Of a stretch of 64,000 nucleotides of DNA, positions 16,015 to 25,723 are shown one piece after another. Position 1 is the first letter of the stretch. Each line of letters begins with the position of its first letter. The DNA comes from an uncultured SAR116 cluster alpha proteobacterium (GTDB lineage Bacteria > Pseudomonadota > Alphaproteobacteria > Puniceispirillales > Puniceispirillaceae): positions 1 through 64,000 of the forward strand of contig CACCQD010000008.1 of the NCBI GenBank assembly GCA_902547925.1, given 5' to 3'. The translations under genes were made by a program, and so were the position numbers. Below the pieces are notes generated by a model, which was not told the origin of the DNA, searched no databases, and was given only the letters and a program-made list of their open reading frames with translations.

Positions 16015-16960
16015 AGTTCCGTCGGGTTTATCATCCCCGACTAAGGGAGAAACAAGGGTGGCTGAATCCCCCTGCTTCAATGCGTAAGAGAAAGATTCAA
16101 GTATGAATCGTAACTTACTGAACTGACTCGCAATTATCGTGCCAAAACCAAAGAAAACATTAACCTCAAGTAAAATATTAAATTTTTGTTTCAACTATAT
16201 TGAAAATACTATATTTAAATTTTAAAATTGCAAATTTGAGGAGTGGAGTATTCGTTGCCATGATTAAGGTTATAAAAAGAGGCTTTAACAGAATTAGAAG
16301 GGTTAAAGCTCAGCTACTTTGTCTTTTCTCAAATGATGGCGAGAGTTGTTACCTAAGAAGACCCAAGTCAATAGTGACCATCATCTAGTACAATCATGGG
16401 TGATATTCACTACTACTTCTACTCTTCAACAAAAGGCAACCAAAGTAACTAAGGCTTGAGAAGACTAGCTTATACCAGAAACCATAAGCCGACTTGTACC
16501 TATGGCCCTATGGCGCTGTGGTTAATAAAGTAGACGAAATTCCTAAGGCTACCACCTTCGTTAACGACCACAGTAATAACTTAATCTTAGGTACTATAGT
16601 AACTAAAGGGGGGAATAGGTGGACGATAATTTGCTCATTGTCGTTAATGTCGTCTCTTTCGTCCCATTTCGAGTGATGTACATTAGGTAATCTTGGCTGC
16701 TCTAGTCGATGATTGCAAAATCACGTTTTAAGAGTCACTGAAGCCTCTTTGGGGCGTGTCTGCTATCTTGTATATCGAAGGTGCTTACCCCCGCTCAGCG
16801 ACTCTCAAATCGCCGTTAAACGCTATCTAAGAATATGATGATAGGGGTGTGTTGTTGCTTCACGGAAAACTCTCGAAGAGACTCAAGTTTATAAGCATAT
16901 TTTTGAGGAAAAGTCAATGCCTTGCTCCAATAATTTTATTTGTTGACAATGGCTTACTTC
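16015..16960. other. AT-rich stretch without a recognised gene
   Basis: About 950 bp between the minus-strand terminator and the integrase. Short open frames on both strands (for example 16200-16388 and 16494-16676, plus) lack a convincing ribosome-binding site and protein-like composition. Given the terminator at its left end, an untranslated RNA or the 3' region of the integrase transcript is possible. Confidence 0.5.
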
Positions 16961-18222
16961 TTAGCAGCTGATTTTAGATATAGTTTCCATTTTCTGTGCC
17001 ATCGACGTTCCACCTGAGTATAACCCATAAGTCATTGTCTGCTTCTCATGCCCTAAAATGTCCGCAGCAACGCCCTCGATGACTCCCGCCTGTTCCAGAT
17101 TCGTTGTTACCGTCTTGCGGAGGCTGTGGAATACCAGCTCAGGGCCGAATCCCAGTTCCTTTTTGAGGCGACCAAACCGCTTTGATAGACCAGGTGAACG
17201 CTGGTCGTACTGGTTCTTAGCTTTCGACGATATTAGGAATCTGTCACCGCTCTCCTCGATTAGCCTGTTGACCACTGGGACAATGGCTGGATGAAGAGGC
17301 ACAAACCCCACCCCAGCCTGTGTCCTAGACTGTCTGATACGCAATGCCCTGTGGTTGTCCTCCAAGACTGCGTCCTCCGCCCTAAGGCTACACAGATCCT
17401 CTATTCTAGCTCCTGTGTATAAAGAAAGCTGGGTGAGGTCGGATAACACACTGTCCTTGCCAGCAGAGACAGCCTTCATTAGCTCAAGACACTCGGCATT
17501 GCTAAAGCCGTGCCTGACTATGGACTTGCCTTCTCCAGTCTTGCGAATTGTATGGCCAGCAAAAGGTGATGGGTCACTAACGACCTGCATGGAGAGCAGG
17601 TAGGTCCAGAAAGAGTTAAGAGAACCCAAGCGTCTTTTGACCGACTTTGCACCAACATCCTCTGGCGAGGAACGCCTTAACCACTCACCTACAAGCTTGG
17701 CATCTGGGATAAGGGCTGTTTCCTCCTTGTGGAAGGCAACAACATCTCTTCGCATCTGGTCCACGGTCTTGCTTTTGAGGCTACCCATCCGTCTACATAC
17801 TCTTCCAGCATAATTATCTGGCCTGAGGCGATGCCGTAGAAAGTTTTTGCTGTCTCGTTGAGATGAGTGTCTTCCACCTCGTGAAAGTCTCTGCCTCCCA
17901 GAATGATATCCTCCATCTCATCCTCGATTATGACGCCCTTGATGAATTCATCTTCATCATTTTTCTGCCCGTCTTTATCTAATGCTTTCTCGAGAGCCTT
18001 TGCACGGGCCATGACGCAATCTTGTTTGGCCTCTTCAATCAGCTTTTTCCATTTGAGAACCAGAGGGGCTGCAAGAAGCTCAGCTTCCTTGCGGTTTGAA
18101 GTGCCAAGGTATTTCTTGAACTCGTTCTTTCCAAAAATGGCACGTAGCTTTTTTGGGATAACAAGACGTGCTGAATAGGTTTGGCCCCTGCGCACCACAA
18201 AGCTCATCGACCACGACCTCAT
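16961..18222 (-). pseudogene. Tyrosine integrase broken by a frameshift
   Basis: The gene reads in two frames. The N-terminal part (18222-17689) has the arm/core-binding start FVVRRGQTYSARLVIPKKL and a YLGTSNRKEAELLA stretch, as in many phage integrases. The C-terminal part (to 16961) has the catalytic domain: GARIEDLCSL (Arg), HSLRKTVTT (His, Arg), ILGHEKQT (His) and GLYSGG (Tyr nucleophile). The frames join near 17785 in the TGGGT of VDGW/GSLKSK, where one base seems lost. Either a mutation or a sequencing error. The gene begins 94 bp from the tRNA-Ser 3' end. Confidence 0.85.
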
Positions 18223-18232
18223 TTATACTCAT

Positions 18233-18254
18233 TTGGTACAAACCTTGGTACAAA
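18233..18254. repeat. Direct repeat upstream of the integrase
   Basis: TTGGTACAAA occurs at 18233-18242 and again at 18245-18254, a 12-bp period, between the integrase start and tRNA-Ser. The position suits integrase arm-type or excisionase binding sites. Confidence 0.55.
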
Positions 18255-18315
18255 ATAGACCGAAGCCATTTCCAAAAGTACAATGAAATCAATATATAGG
18301 AAAGACGTAAATTAA

Positions 18316-18405
18316 TGGCGGAGAGGGTGGGATTCGAACCCACGAAGGGCTCGCACCCTTGCCGGTTTTCAAGACCGGTGCATTCAACCGCTCTGCCACC
18401 TCTCC
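18316..18405 (-). tRNA. tRNA-Ser (UGA)
   Basis: A 90-nt class II tRNA on the minus strand. Acceptor stem GGAGAGG pairs with CCTCTCC; the anticodon arm is CCGGT-CTTGAAA-ACCGG with anticodon TGA; a variable arm (AGGGTGCGAGCCCT) follows, then the T arm TGGGTTCGAATCCCA. Discriminator G and CCA are encoded. It is the apparent attachment site of the prophage. Confidence 0.95.
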
Positions 18406-18591
18406 AATGCTCATTATTGAACGGTATCCGGTGTCTACCGAAACCTGTGGTGAAGGTCAATACCTCTGCACTCAATTTAATTATGCCAAAGAAATCTCAA
18501 GGATTTTCAGCGAAGAAATCAATTCCTGGCGGGCTGCAATCCATCGTTACCCATGTCAGTGCCATGCTTGACCGTCACTGACACCAAAAGG

Positions 18592-19185
18592 TTAGGCAAG
18601 GGTCATACAGGCGGCGCGCATCTCCTCTAGCGCGGCAGTGAGCGATCCGTTGAAATCAATCGCTCAGCAGCTGGCGAGGCGGGCCTCCAAAGGAAAACTC
18701 TGAGCAGCACCATCAATCGTTGACCACGCCACACAAAAATTAGTCGCCAATCCTGCCATGGTCAGGTGAGTACATCCAACCTCACGCAAATATTCTGCAA
18801 GTCCTGTCTGCGTTACTTTGTCATTCTCAAAAAAGGCGGAATAGGAATCAACCTCCGGGTTCATCCCCTTGCGGATGATTGCAGACGCCAGAGATGTGTC
18901 GGGGCCCGCGTGAAAGGCGGTGACTTCACTGCCTTGAATACAATGATCTGGCAATAGAGCCTGAGGCCCATAGGGCATTTCGACCATTTCCAGTGGCGTC
19001 TTTCCCGGATGTGACGAGGCAAAGCTGCTATGGGCGGCTAGATGCCAATCCTGCGTCAGCATTACAAGATGATGAGCGGACATCATGTCATTGATTGATG
19101 ACATGATGGTATCGCCATCCTCCAATGCCCATGCCCCGCCGGGACAGAAATCATTCCGGGGGTCAATTACATCGAGACAATTCAT
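18592..19185 (-). pseudogene. pncA: Nicotinamidase/pyrazinamidase with internal stop
   Basis: An isochorismatase-fold nicotinamidase that would convert nicotinamide to nicotinate for NAD salvage. Catalytic residues are present: Asp8 (DVIDPRNDF), the Lys of IIRKGMN and the Cys of LATNFCVAW; the metal site is in TQDWHLAAHSSF. The frame stops at TGA (18664) after 173 codons, but the same frame then reads AIDFNGSLTAALEEM up to TAA at 18592, the normal C-terminus of PncA, where Arg (CGA) usually precedes AID. So a CGA to TGA change is likely. The truncated form keeps the active site and might work in part. Confidence 0.75.
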
Positions 19186-19622
19186 TCCGTCTTCCTTGCT
19201 GTTATCATGTTGTTATTTCGCTAAGGGACAATGCTAGCGTCTTTTTGGCATCAAACAAAGCCGCACCGCAAGTCCGGTCACGCCCCGTGAAGCGCCCGGC
19301 AACGAATGGTCGTGTGATATCATGGCAAAAACCGTCCGGCCAAAGTTCACCTTTTCGCGTTTTTGGCAACTGTGGTACATTTAGAAAATATGGAGTCTGC
19401 GGCCTCTGTGGTAAACATACCTATCTCCCGTTCAAGATTGTATGGTCCTTTGTTGCGGCTCCATGTTTGCCTCCGTATCCGGGCGCTATGCAAAAGTCTT
19501 TTCAAACTGCACAGCGTTGTGTGATGACGTTGCACGCCATAGGGTTAAGGTAGCGTCATTTAAGGCCCTCGCCATTACCGGCGGGTGCAGGGTAACAATT
19601 TACACCAAATAAGGTTGTGTCG
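19186..19622. other. Intergenic region upstream of the RND operon
   Basis: 437 bp with no credible gene on either strand. It must contain the promoters of pncA (leftward) and of the efflux operon (rightward); I see no clear operator. Confidence 0.5.
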
Positions 19623-21374
19623 ATGAGTGTTTCATATTTATTCCAATTTTTCAGGTTTGTAGGGGGGTGCGTTGGTCGCTGGTCAGTTTTCAGTCTGCTC
19701 AGCACCGTGATGATGGTCGCTGCATCTCTTGCCCACGCCCAGGAATATGGTGGGCGCACAGCATCGGTGGAAACAGCGCAGGCAAAACAGGAAGTGCTCT
19801 CACGTTTTACCGACGTACAGGGCCGCATGGTTTCTGGCAATTCCTCAGCTATCACTGCCGTGACCAACGGTGTTGTTAACCTGGCGACATTGCGGATTGG
19901 CGATATGGTGGAGCAGGGACAGCTGATCGCCACGCAGGACAGCAAACCACTCCGTCGTCAGCTGGCGCTGCTTGAAATAAGGGTGGCAGATGCAAAGATT
20001 CGCCTTGCCGAGGCCACGCAGAGCGATCGCGATGAGACTGATCGGCAACAGCGTCAGCGTGAAAATCTACGCTTGCGCCTCACAGAAGCGAATGCCCGCA
20101 TTAACGAGCTTGAGGCCGATTTGCGCCATGAGGCTGATCAGTTGGCTGTGAATAAACAGCAATTGGAACTGCTTGAGGGTAAAGCGAAGCGGGCGCAGAA
20201 TTTGGCTGACCGCAACACACTGCCAAGCGAGGCCGCGGAAACCGCGCTGGGTGCCAGTTTGAACGCCCGTCAACAGATGCTCGCTCGTGAGGCAACAATC
20301 ACTGGAAAAAGGGCGCAACTCGCCAACGCTCGGTCTGCTGTTGCGCGAACACGATTGGAAATTGACCAGCTTTTGCGCGATATCGCCTCCCCGGACGGGT
20401 TTACAATCGCAAGAATTGAGGCTGAGATTCGCCAGTTTGAGTTAGATATAACGGATCTGCGCGCTGATATCCGCGAAACAAATCTTGTTGCACCGCGTGA
20501 TGGCCAGTTGATTTTTTTGGCAGAGCTTCAACAGGGTTACAGCCGCAAAGGTGACGTCATTGCCCGCGTGTTGGCAATGGACGAATTCGAGGTCGAGGCT
20601 GAGATTCCCGTTGCCTATATGGGATTTGTCGGCGCTGCCGATAACATTCGGTCATTCGACCTCGAAGGCCAAATGATTATGCTGAAACCAAGAGCCGTCC
20701 TGCCGGTGCAAAATGCGCGCACCGGAACGCAGACTGTGCGGTTTAGGATCAAGGGTGATCTTGCCCCCGCGGCACGCGCAGATAATGCGGTCATTGTGCT
20801 GAAAGTGCCAACCTCGAGCCCGGCACCGGTTGTCACGGTGCTGAAAGACGCTGTACTGCCGGTTGTCGGCGGGCACATAGTGTATGTCGCCGAGGAGGGC
20901 ATTGCTATCAAGAAACGTATCCGGCTTGGTGATGCCTTCGGCGATAGTTTTGTCGTCCTGCAGGGGCTGGAGGCGGGGGCTGATGTAATTGTCCGTGGTA
21001 ATGAGGCGCTGAACGATGGCAAGAAAATCAAGATTGGGGGCGCACCTGTCGTTAAAAAACCCACGGGTCCGGGAGGGGAGGTATGGAGTTTGAACTGGAC
21101 AACAAGCCGGGGACCGGCGTCAGCCAATTTGGTGCTTGGCACTGAAAAATCGCTGTTCAATGACGAGGAAATCTCCGTCGTGCGCGCCGGTGAAGATATC
21201 AACTTCATCGGCAAGCTGTTCCTGCCATTCGGTGTTCTCGACCTCGATTTCAACGGCACCATTGAGGGCAACAATATGGCGGGCGAGGTCACGCTGCGTG
21301 GTCTGCCCGGGGGGCGTGAGCCGACGCTTGATTTCACCGGCAAAAAGGACCCCGGTACAAAGGATGCTGACTGA
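19623..21374 (+). CDS. RND efflux periplasmic adaptor (membrane fusion protein) with extra C-terminal domain
   Basis: A 583-residue adaptor linking an RND pump to the outer membrane. Signal peptide to about residue 42 (MMVAASLAHAQ). Then a half-lipoyl domain (NGVVNLATLRIGDMVEQGQ), a long alpha-hairpin coiled coil (about 110-270), the second lipoyl half (NLVAPRDGQLIFLAELQQG), barrel and membrane-proximal domains up to about 465. The last 110 residues (after VVKKPTGPGGEVWSLNW) are beta-rich and not part of usual adaptors. The ATG was chosen over a GTG two codons earlier. Its stop overlaps the pump start. Confidence 0.9.
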   Translation: MSVSYLFQFFRFVGGCVGRWSVFSLLSTVMMVAASLAHAQEYGGRTASVETAQAKQEVLSRFTDVQGRMVSGNSSAITAVTNGVVNLATLRIGDMVEQGQLIATQDSKPLRRQLALLEIRVADAKIRLAEATQSDRDETDRQQRQRENLRLRLTEANARINELEADLRHEADQLAVNKQQLELLEGKAKRAQNLADRNTLPSEAAETALGASLNARQQMLAREATITGKRAQLANARSAVARTRLEIDQLLRDIASPDGFTIARIEAEIRQFELDITDLRADIRETNLVAPRDGQLIFLAELQQGYSRKGDVIARVLAMDEFEVEAEIPVAYMGFVGAADNIRSFDLEGQMIMLKPRAVLPVQNARTGTQTVRFRIKGDLAPAARADNAVIVLKVPTSSPAPVVTVLKDAVLPVVGGHIVYVAEEGIAIKKRIRLGDAFGDSFVVLQGLEAGADVIVRGNEALNDGKKIKIGGAPVVKKPTGPGGEVWSLNWTTSRGPASANLVLGTEKSLFNDEEISVVRAGEDINFIGKLFLPFGVLDLDFNGTIEGNNMAGEVTLRGLPGGREPTLDFTGKKDPGTKDAD

Positions 21375-24300
21375 TGGGTGGGTTGATCAAAACGGCCATC
21401 GAACGTCCGGTTGCCATTCTTGCGCTGGTGCTGCTGACGGTGCTGTTCGGCATTGTCGCACTTCGTAACATCCCGATCCAGATGAGCCCAGACATTGAAA
21501 AGCCTATATTGCAGGTGCGGGTCAATTGGCCCGGCGCATCACCTGAGGATGTTGATCGGGAAGTCGTTGCCCGGCTGGAACGTGAGCTTGCTTCGCTGAA
21601 CGGGCTCGAGGAAATGGCTTCGCAGTCATCGCGCGGCCGGGCCAGGGTCACACTAACTTACAATGTCTCGCAGGATATGGATAAAGCACTGGTGCTGTTG
21701 CTCAGCAAGCTGTCATCGGTCAGCAATCTTCCCACTGATGCCAAGACGCCAGAAGTGCGCACCTCCAATTCAGATGATAGTCCGATCGCGCGTATGGCCC
21801 TGATCTCAACCATTGCGGAGGCAAATGATCTCGAGGGTCTGGGCAATTTCCTTGAGTCCGACATCATCGAACCGCTTGGCCGTGTTGACGGCGTTGCTGA
21901 GGTCACGGTGTATGGCGGCGGTAACCGCGAGATGCGTATTTTCATTGATCCTGAGAAGCTGGTGCGATACCGCTTGACGTTGACTGAGGTTATCGACGCC
22001 CTGCGTTCGTCCTCGACAATGATGAGTGTTGGCGTCGTAAATGAGGGAAAGCGGACCTACGCAGTGCGGGCGGAGGCGGTGAATTACACACCTCAGACGG
22101 CGGGGCGGATTGTGCTCAGAACCGATCTCTCTGAAACCGGAACGTTGGTTCCTTTGCTTCTCTCCGATGTTGCGACGATCAAGCTACAGGTTCAGGAACG
22201 CACCAGCTTTCGCCGTTTTATGGGTAAAGATACCATTATAATCAATGCTTTGCGTGCACAAGGTACAAATGTGGTTGAAACAATGAAGGCGCTTGCGCTT
22301 GTCGTTGATGATCTCAATGCGACAACCCTGGCGGCGCGTGATCTTGATCTTTCCATTGTATATGATGAGACAAAATATATTTCCTCCGCAATTGACCTGG
22401 TCCAGCAGAACATATGGTTTGGTGGTGTTCTGGCGCTTATGGTTTTGTTACTGTTTTTGCGGTCTGCCCTGCCGACAATCATTGTTTTTGCGGCAATCCC
22501 AGTCTCGGTTATTGGCACCTTCGTCGCCATTGCTGGGCTGGGGCTGTCAATCAATGTGATTTCTCTTGCTGGGCTTGCCTTTGCTGTTGGCATGGTTGTC
22601 GATGCCTCGATCGTAAGTTTGGAGAATATCTTTCGCCTGCGGCAACGCGGGCTGAGTGCCGAGAATGCCGCTTACCATGGTGCAAGACAGGTTTGGGCGC
22701 CCATTTTGGGGTCCGCTCTGACGACGGTGATCGTTTTTATTCCTGTATTGATGCTGCAACTCCCTGTCGGTCAGTTGTTCCGCGACATCGGCATCGCCAT
22801 TTCGGTGGCGGTGTTGATATCGGTTGTCGTTTCTGTGACGGTGATCCCGGCTCTGGCATCGCGTCTGTTGCAGGGCAGGGCTGACCGCTTTGGCGTACTG
22901 TTGCCGATCCCCGGACTTGACAATTTGACTCGTGGCTTTGCGGCTCTGATCCTACGCTACGCGACCTTTGCGGTGCGCCGCCGGGTGGTTGGACTTGTTG
23001 TCGTTGGCGTGGTTCTGGCGGGTGCTGCTGGATTTTCCTATCGCTTCATGCCACAGCTTGATTATCTGCCAGACGGCAACGCCAACTTTGTTTTTGGCCG
23101 GATTTTTGTTCCTCCGGGCTACTCAATGAAAGAGACCATGAGGATCGCCGAAAAAATGGAGACGGCGGCGCGTCCCCTTTGGGAAGGTGAGGCCCCTGCA
23201 GACGGCCCTCCGGCCATTGAGCGCTTTTTCTTTGTGGCTTTTTCGGGTGGTGCTTTTGTGGGTGCGTCAGCGGTTGAACCATCGCGTGTCGCCGGTCTGC
23301 AGAGCGTTTTAATGACGCCGATCTTCTCTGAACCGGGGGCTGGTGCGTTCGTGCGTCAGTCGTCGCTGTTTGGACGCTCTGTAGGCGGGTCTCGGTCAAT
23401 TCGGCTGGATGTATCTGGGCCGGACCGCGGTACCATCCTGCCCATTGCCTATCGTCTCAATGAAGCGTTGTCGGACCGTTTTTCGCGGCGGGAGGGAAAC
23501 CAGATCCGTGCTATCCCAAGTCTCGATAGCGGTGCCCCGCAAATCAGAATTTCTCCCGATCTGATGGCGCTGGCACGTGCTGGCGTTTCGGTACGTGAAC
23601 TGGCATCCACCGTCGACGTTTTCAATGACGGTGCCAATGTGATCCAGATTCCGATCCAGGGTGAGTTGATCGACATGGTGTTGTCCGGCAAGGATGCGCG
23701 CAATCTGACAGCGGCGGCTCTATCAGATATTCCATTGGTGACGAGAGCTGGCAATATTCTGCGTCTTGACCAGCTTGCCACTTTGGAAATCATTAACGCG
23801 CCCGAACAGATAAGACGCCTTGGTGGCCGCCAGTCATTATCGCTGCAACTGCGGCCGAATGAGGCAGTACCACTTGAACAGGCAGTGCAAGTTATTGAGG
23901 ATGAAATTCTGGTCGACCTGCGTGCCGATGCGTCCGCCGCCGGCGTTACCATAGCTATCAAGGGCGCTGCCAGTGCGCTTGAGGAAACATGGACGGCCAT
24001 GCAGTCCAATGTAGCCATCGCCATTATGGTGATTTTCCTGCTTCTTGTCGTGCTACTGCGAAATTTTGTTTTGCCGGTGATAATTCTGCTGGCAGTGCCA
24101 GTTGCGGCGGCAGGCGGTATTGGCGGGCTCGCCCTGTTGAACATCTATATCCGGCAACCGCTTGATATGCTGACCATGCTTGGGTTTGTGATTTTGACTG
24201 GTGTCGTGGTGAATAATGCGATTTTGATGATCGAACAGACCATGTTGCACATGCGTGAGGAGGCGTTGGACGTCGCCACCGCGATCATCGAGGCAACCCG

Positions 24301-24559
24301 CAACCGGATCAGGCCGATTTTCATGTCCACCCTGACCTCGTTGTTTGGACTGGTGCCTCTGGTGATTTTTCCGGGGGCTGGCTCAGAGTTATATCGCGGC
24401 CTTGGGGTGGTTGTCTTTGGCGGGCTTGGCTTGTCGACGATTGCTACGTTGATCATCGTTCCACCCCTGCTATCCATCGCCCTGCAGAGCCGTCTTGCCG
24501 GCGCTGTTATCACGCCGCATATTATTGACCTGGACGCTGCAAAAAGTGGCAAGGTCTGA
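21374..24559 (+). CDS. RND efflux pump permease (AcrB/HAE1-like)
   Basis: A 1061-residue inner-membrane proton antiporter with the usual layout: TM1 (PVAILALVLLTVLFGIVAL), a large periplasmic loop, TM2-6, a second loop, TM8-12. The TM4 proton-relay motif reads GMVVDASIV near residue 409, so only one of the two aspartates of AcrB (D407/D408) is kept. The start overlaps the adaptor stop (TGATG). No outer-membrane channel gene follows, so a channel elsewhere must be shared. The substrate is unknown. Confidence 0.9.
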   Translation: MGGLIKTAIERPVAILALVLLTVLFGIVALRNIPIQMSPDIEKPILQVRVNWPGASPEDVDREVVARLERELASLNGLEEMASQSSRGRARVTLTYNVSQDMDKALVLLLSKLSSVSNLPTDAKTPEVRTSNSDDSPIARMALISTIAEANDLEGLGNFLESDIIEPLGRVDGVAEVTVYGGGNREMRIFIDPEKLVRYRLTLTEVIDALRSSSTMMSVGVVNEGKRTYAVRAEAVNYTPQTAGRIVLRTDLSETGTLVPLLLSDVATIKLQVQERTSFRRFMGKDTIIINALRAQGTNVVETMKALALVVDDLNATTLAARDLDLSIVYDETKYISSAIDLVQQNIWFGGVLALMVLLLFLRSALPTIIVFAAIPVSVIGTFVAIAGLGLSINVISLAGLAFAVGMVVDASIVSLENIFRLRQRGLSAENAAYHGARQVWAPILGSALTTVIVFIPVLMLQLPVGQLFRDIGIAISVAVLISVVVSVTVIPALASRLLQGRADRFGVLLPIPGLDNLTRGFAALILRYATFAVRRRVVGLVVVGVVLAGAAGFSYRFMPQLDYLPDGNANFVFGRIFVPPGYSMKETMRIAEKMETAARPLWEGEAPADGPPAIERFFFVAFSGGAFVGASAVEPSRVAGLQSVLMTPIFSEPGAGAFVRQSSLFGRSVGGSRSIRLDVSGPDRGTILPIAYRLNEALSDRFSRREGNQIRAIPSLDSGAPQIRISPDLMALARAGVSVRELASTVDVFNDGANVIQIPIQGELIDMVLSGKDARNLTAAALSDIPLVTRAGNILRLDQLATLEIINAPEQIRRLGGRQSLSLQLRPNEAVPLEQAVQVIEDEILVDLRADASAAGVTIAIKGAASALEETWTAMQSNVAIAIMVIFLLLVVLLRNFVLPVIILLAVPVAAAGGIGGLALLNIYIRQPLDMLTMLGFVILTGVVVNNAILMIEQTMLHMREEALDVATAIIEATRNRIRPIFMSTLTSLFGLVPLVIFPGAGSELYRGLGVVVFGGLGLSTIATLIIVPPLLSIALQSRLAGAVITPHIIDLDAAKSGKV

Positions 24560-24567
24560 GCAATCCT

Positions 24568-24588
24568 CCGCCAATCGGCGGTATTTTT
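24568..24588 (+). terminator. Terminator of the RND operon
   Basis: CCGCC-AATC-GGCGG followed by TATTTTTT, nine bases after the permease stop. Confidence 0.75.
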
Positions 24589-24683
24589 TCTTGCGCCCAG
24601 AGCCAATCGGCTGTTGCAACAACTTGTGGTATCAACGTACCATGCCCACCACATGCTGCGTGTGGTTGGGCGGAGAAGGGGCT

Positions 24684-25712
24684 ATGACGGTTTCGATGAC
24701 AACAGGCAAAGTCAGAGTGCTGTCACGTCTTCGGCGCTGCATATTTTCGTGTTTGTTTTGTCTTTTTTTCGCTGGTACGGCGCAGGCGATAACCGACAAT
24801 GGTGATTTTGCCAACTGGGTTCAGGATTTGCGGGCCGAGGCGCGGCAGAAGGGAATTTCTGACGCCGTACTGGATCAAGCGCTGAATGGTATCGCGCCGT
24901 TGCCACGGGTGATCGAGCTAGACCGCAGTCAGCCGGAATTCAAGCTTACCTTTAAGGAATATCTGGGCAAAGTCGTCTCGCCGACGCGCAAGCGGGTTGC
25001 AGCAGAAAAGCTCGAGGAGCATGATAAGCTGTTGACCGAGATTGCCGCCAAATATGGTGTCCAGAAACGGTTTCTGGTGACTTTCTGGGGGGTCGAGACC
25101 AGCTTTGGCCGTTATCTCGGATCCTTCAATGTGCCGCAGGCGTTGGTGACGCTCGCCCATGATGGGCGGCGCAGCGCCTATTTCCGCAAAGAGCTGTTTA
25201 ACGCACTCACGATCCTTGAGGAAGGGCATATCAGCGCGGCGGCGATGAAGGGGTCTTGGGCCGGTGCGATGGGACAAAGTCAGTTCATGCCGTCTTCCTT
25301 TGTCAATTATGCCGTCGATTGGGATGGCGATGGAAAGCGCGATATCTGGGCGACAAAGGCGGATGTTTTCGCCTCTTCCGCCAATTACTTGGCCAAGGCG
25401 GGCTGGCGTGACGACATCACCTGGGGCCGCGCTGTTGCTCTTCCGTCTGATGGCAGAATCGATGGCAAAGCTGCTCCGGCGCTGGCTGATGCGAAGACAA
25501 AGATGTTGCTGGGTGAGTGGGCCAAAGCAGGTGTGAAAAGTGTGGATGGATCAGCGCTGCCAGCACGTCCATTGCAGGCGCGTCTCGTCATGCCAGCGGG
25601 AGATGCGGGCCCGGCCTACCTCGTCTACAGTAATTTTGACTCGATCCTTGCCTGGAATCGTTCAAATTATTACGCTCTGGCAATCGGCATTCTCTCTGAT
25701 ACGCTCCGGTAA
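24684..25712 (+). CDS. Lytic murein transglycosylase (MltB family)
   Basis: A 342-residue peptidoglycan-cleaving enzyme. A signal peptide ends around residue 32 (FFAGTAQA). The catalytic Glu is in TFWGVETSFGRYLG at about residue 137, followed by the family marks GSWAGAMGQSQFMPSSF and DGDGKRDIW and a C-terminal NRSNYYALAIGILSD. The ATG at 24684 has GGAGAAGGGG just upstream; a longer frame starts further left without a signal peptide. There is no lipobox, so it is probably a soluble periplasmic form. It precedes rlpA and a carboxypeptidase, all cell-wall genes. Confidence 0.9.
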   Translation: MTVSMTTGKVRVLSRLRRCIFSCLFCLFFAGTAQAITDNGDFANWVQDLRAEARQKGISDAVLDQALNGIAPLPRVIELDRSQPEFKLTFKEYLGKVVSPTRKRVAAEKLEEHDKLLTEIAAKYGVQKRFLVTFWGVETSFGRYLGSFNVPQALVTLAHDGRRSAYFRKELFNALTILEEGHISAAAMKGSWAGAMGQSQFMPSSFVNYAVDWDGDGKRDIWATKADVFASSANYLAKAGWRDDITWGRAVALPSDGRIDGKAAPALADAKTKMLLGEWAKAGVKSVDGSALPARPLQARLVMPAGDAGPAYLVYSNFDSILAWNRSNYYALAIGILSDTLR

Positions 25713-25723
25713 GCAATGGTGCC

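Larger units (their letters stand above)
9409..18315. mobile_element. Degenerate prophage/integrative island at tRNA-Ser
   Basis: Everything between the dehalogenase and tRNA-Ser is accessory. A tyrosine integrase abuts the 3' end of the tRNA, a common insertion geometry. Phage marks are the broken portal gene, a short phage-type class II reductase and a 59-residue phage-like gene. Base composition is more AT-rich, mostly right of 14.4 kb, and genes are tiny and on both strands. No capsid, terminase or tail genes remain. I could not find a second copy of the tRNA 3' end, so the left boundary is only placed by gene content. Confidence 0.75.

Noticed and set aside
15934-16194. 86-codon minus-strand frame
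   Set aside because: Starts at TTG without a ribosome-binding site and reads straight through a strong terminator hairpin.
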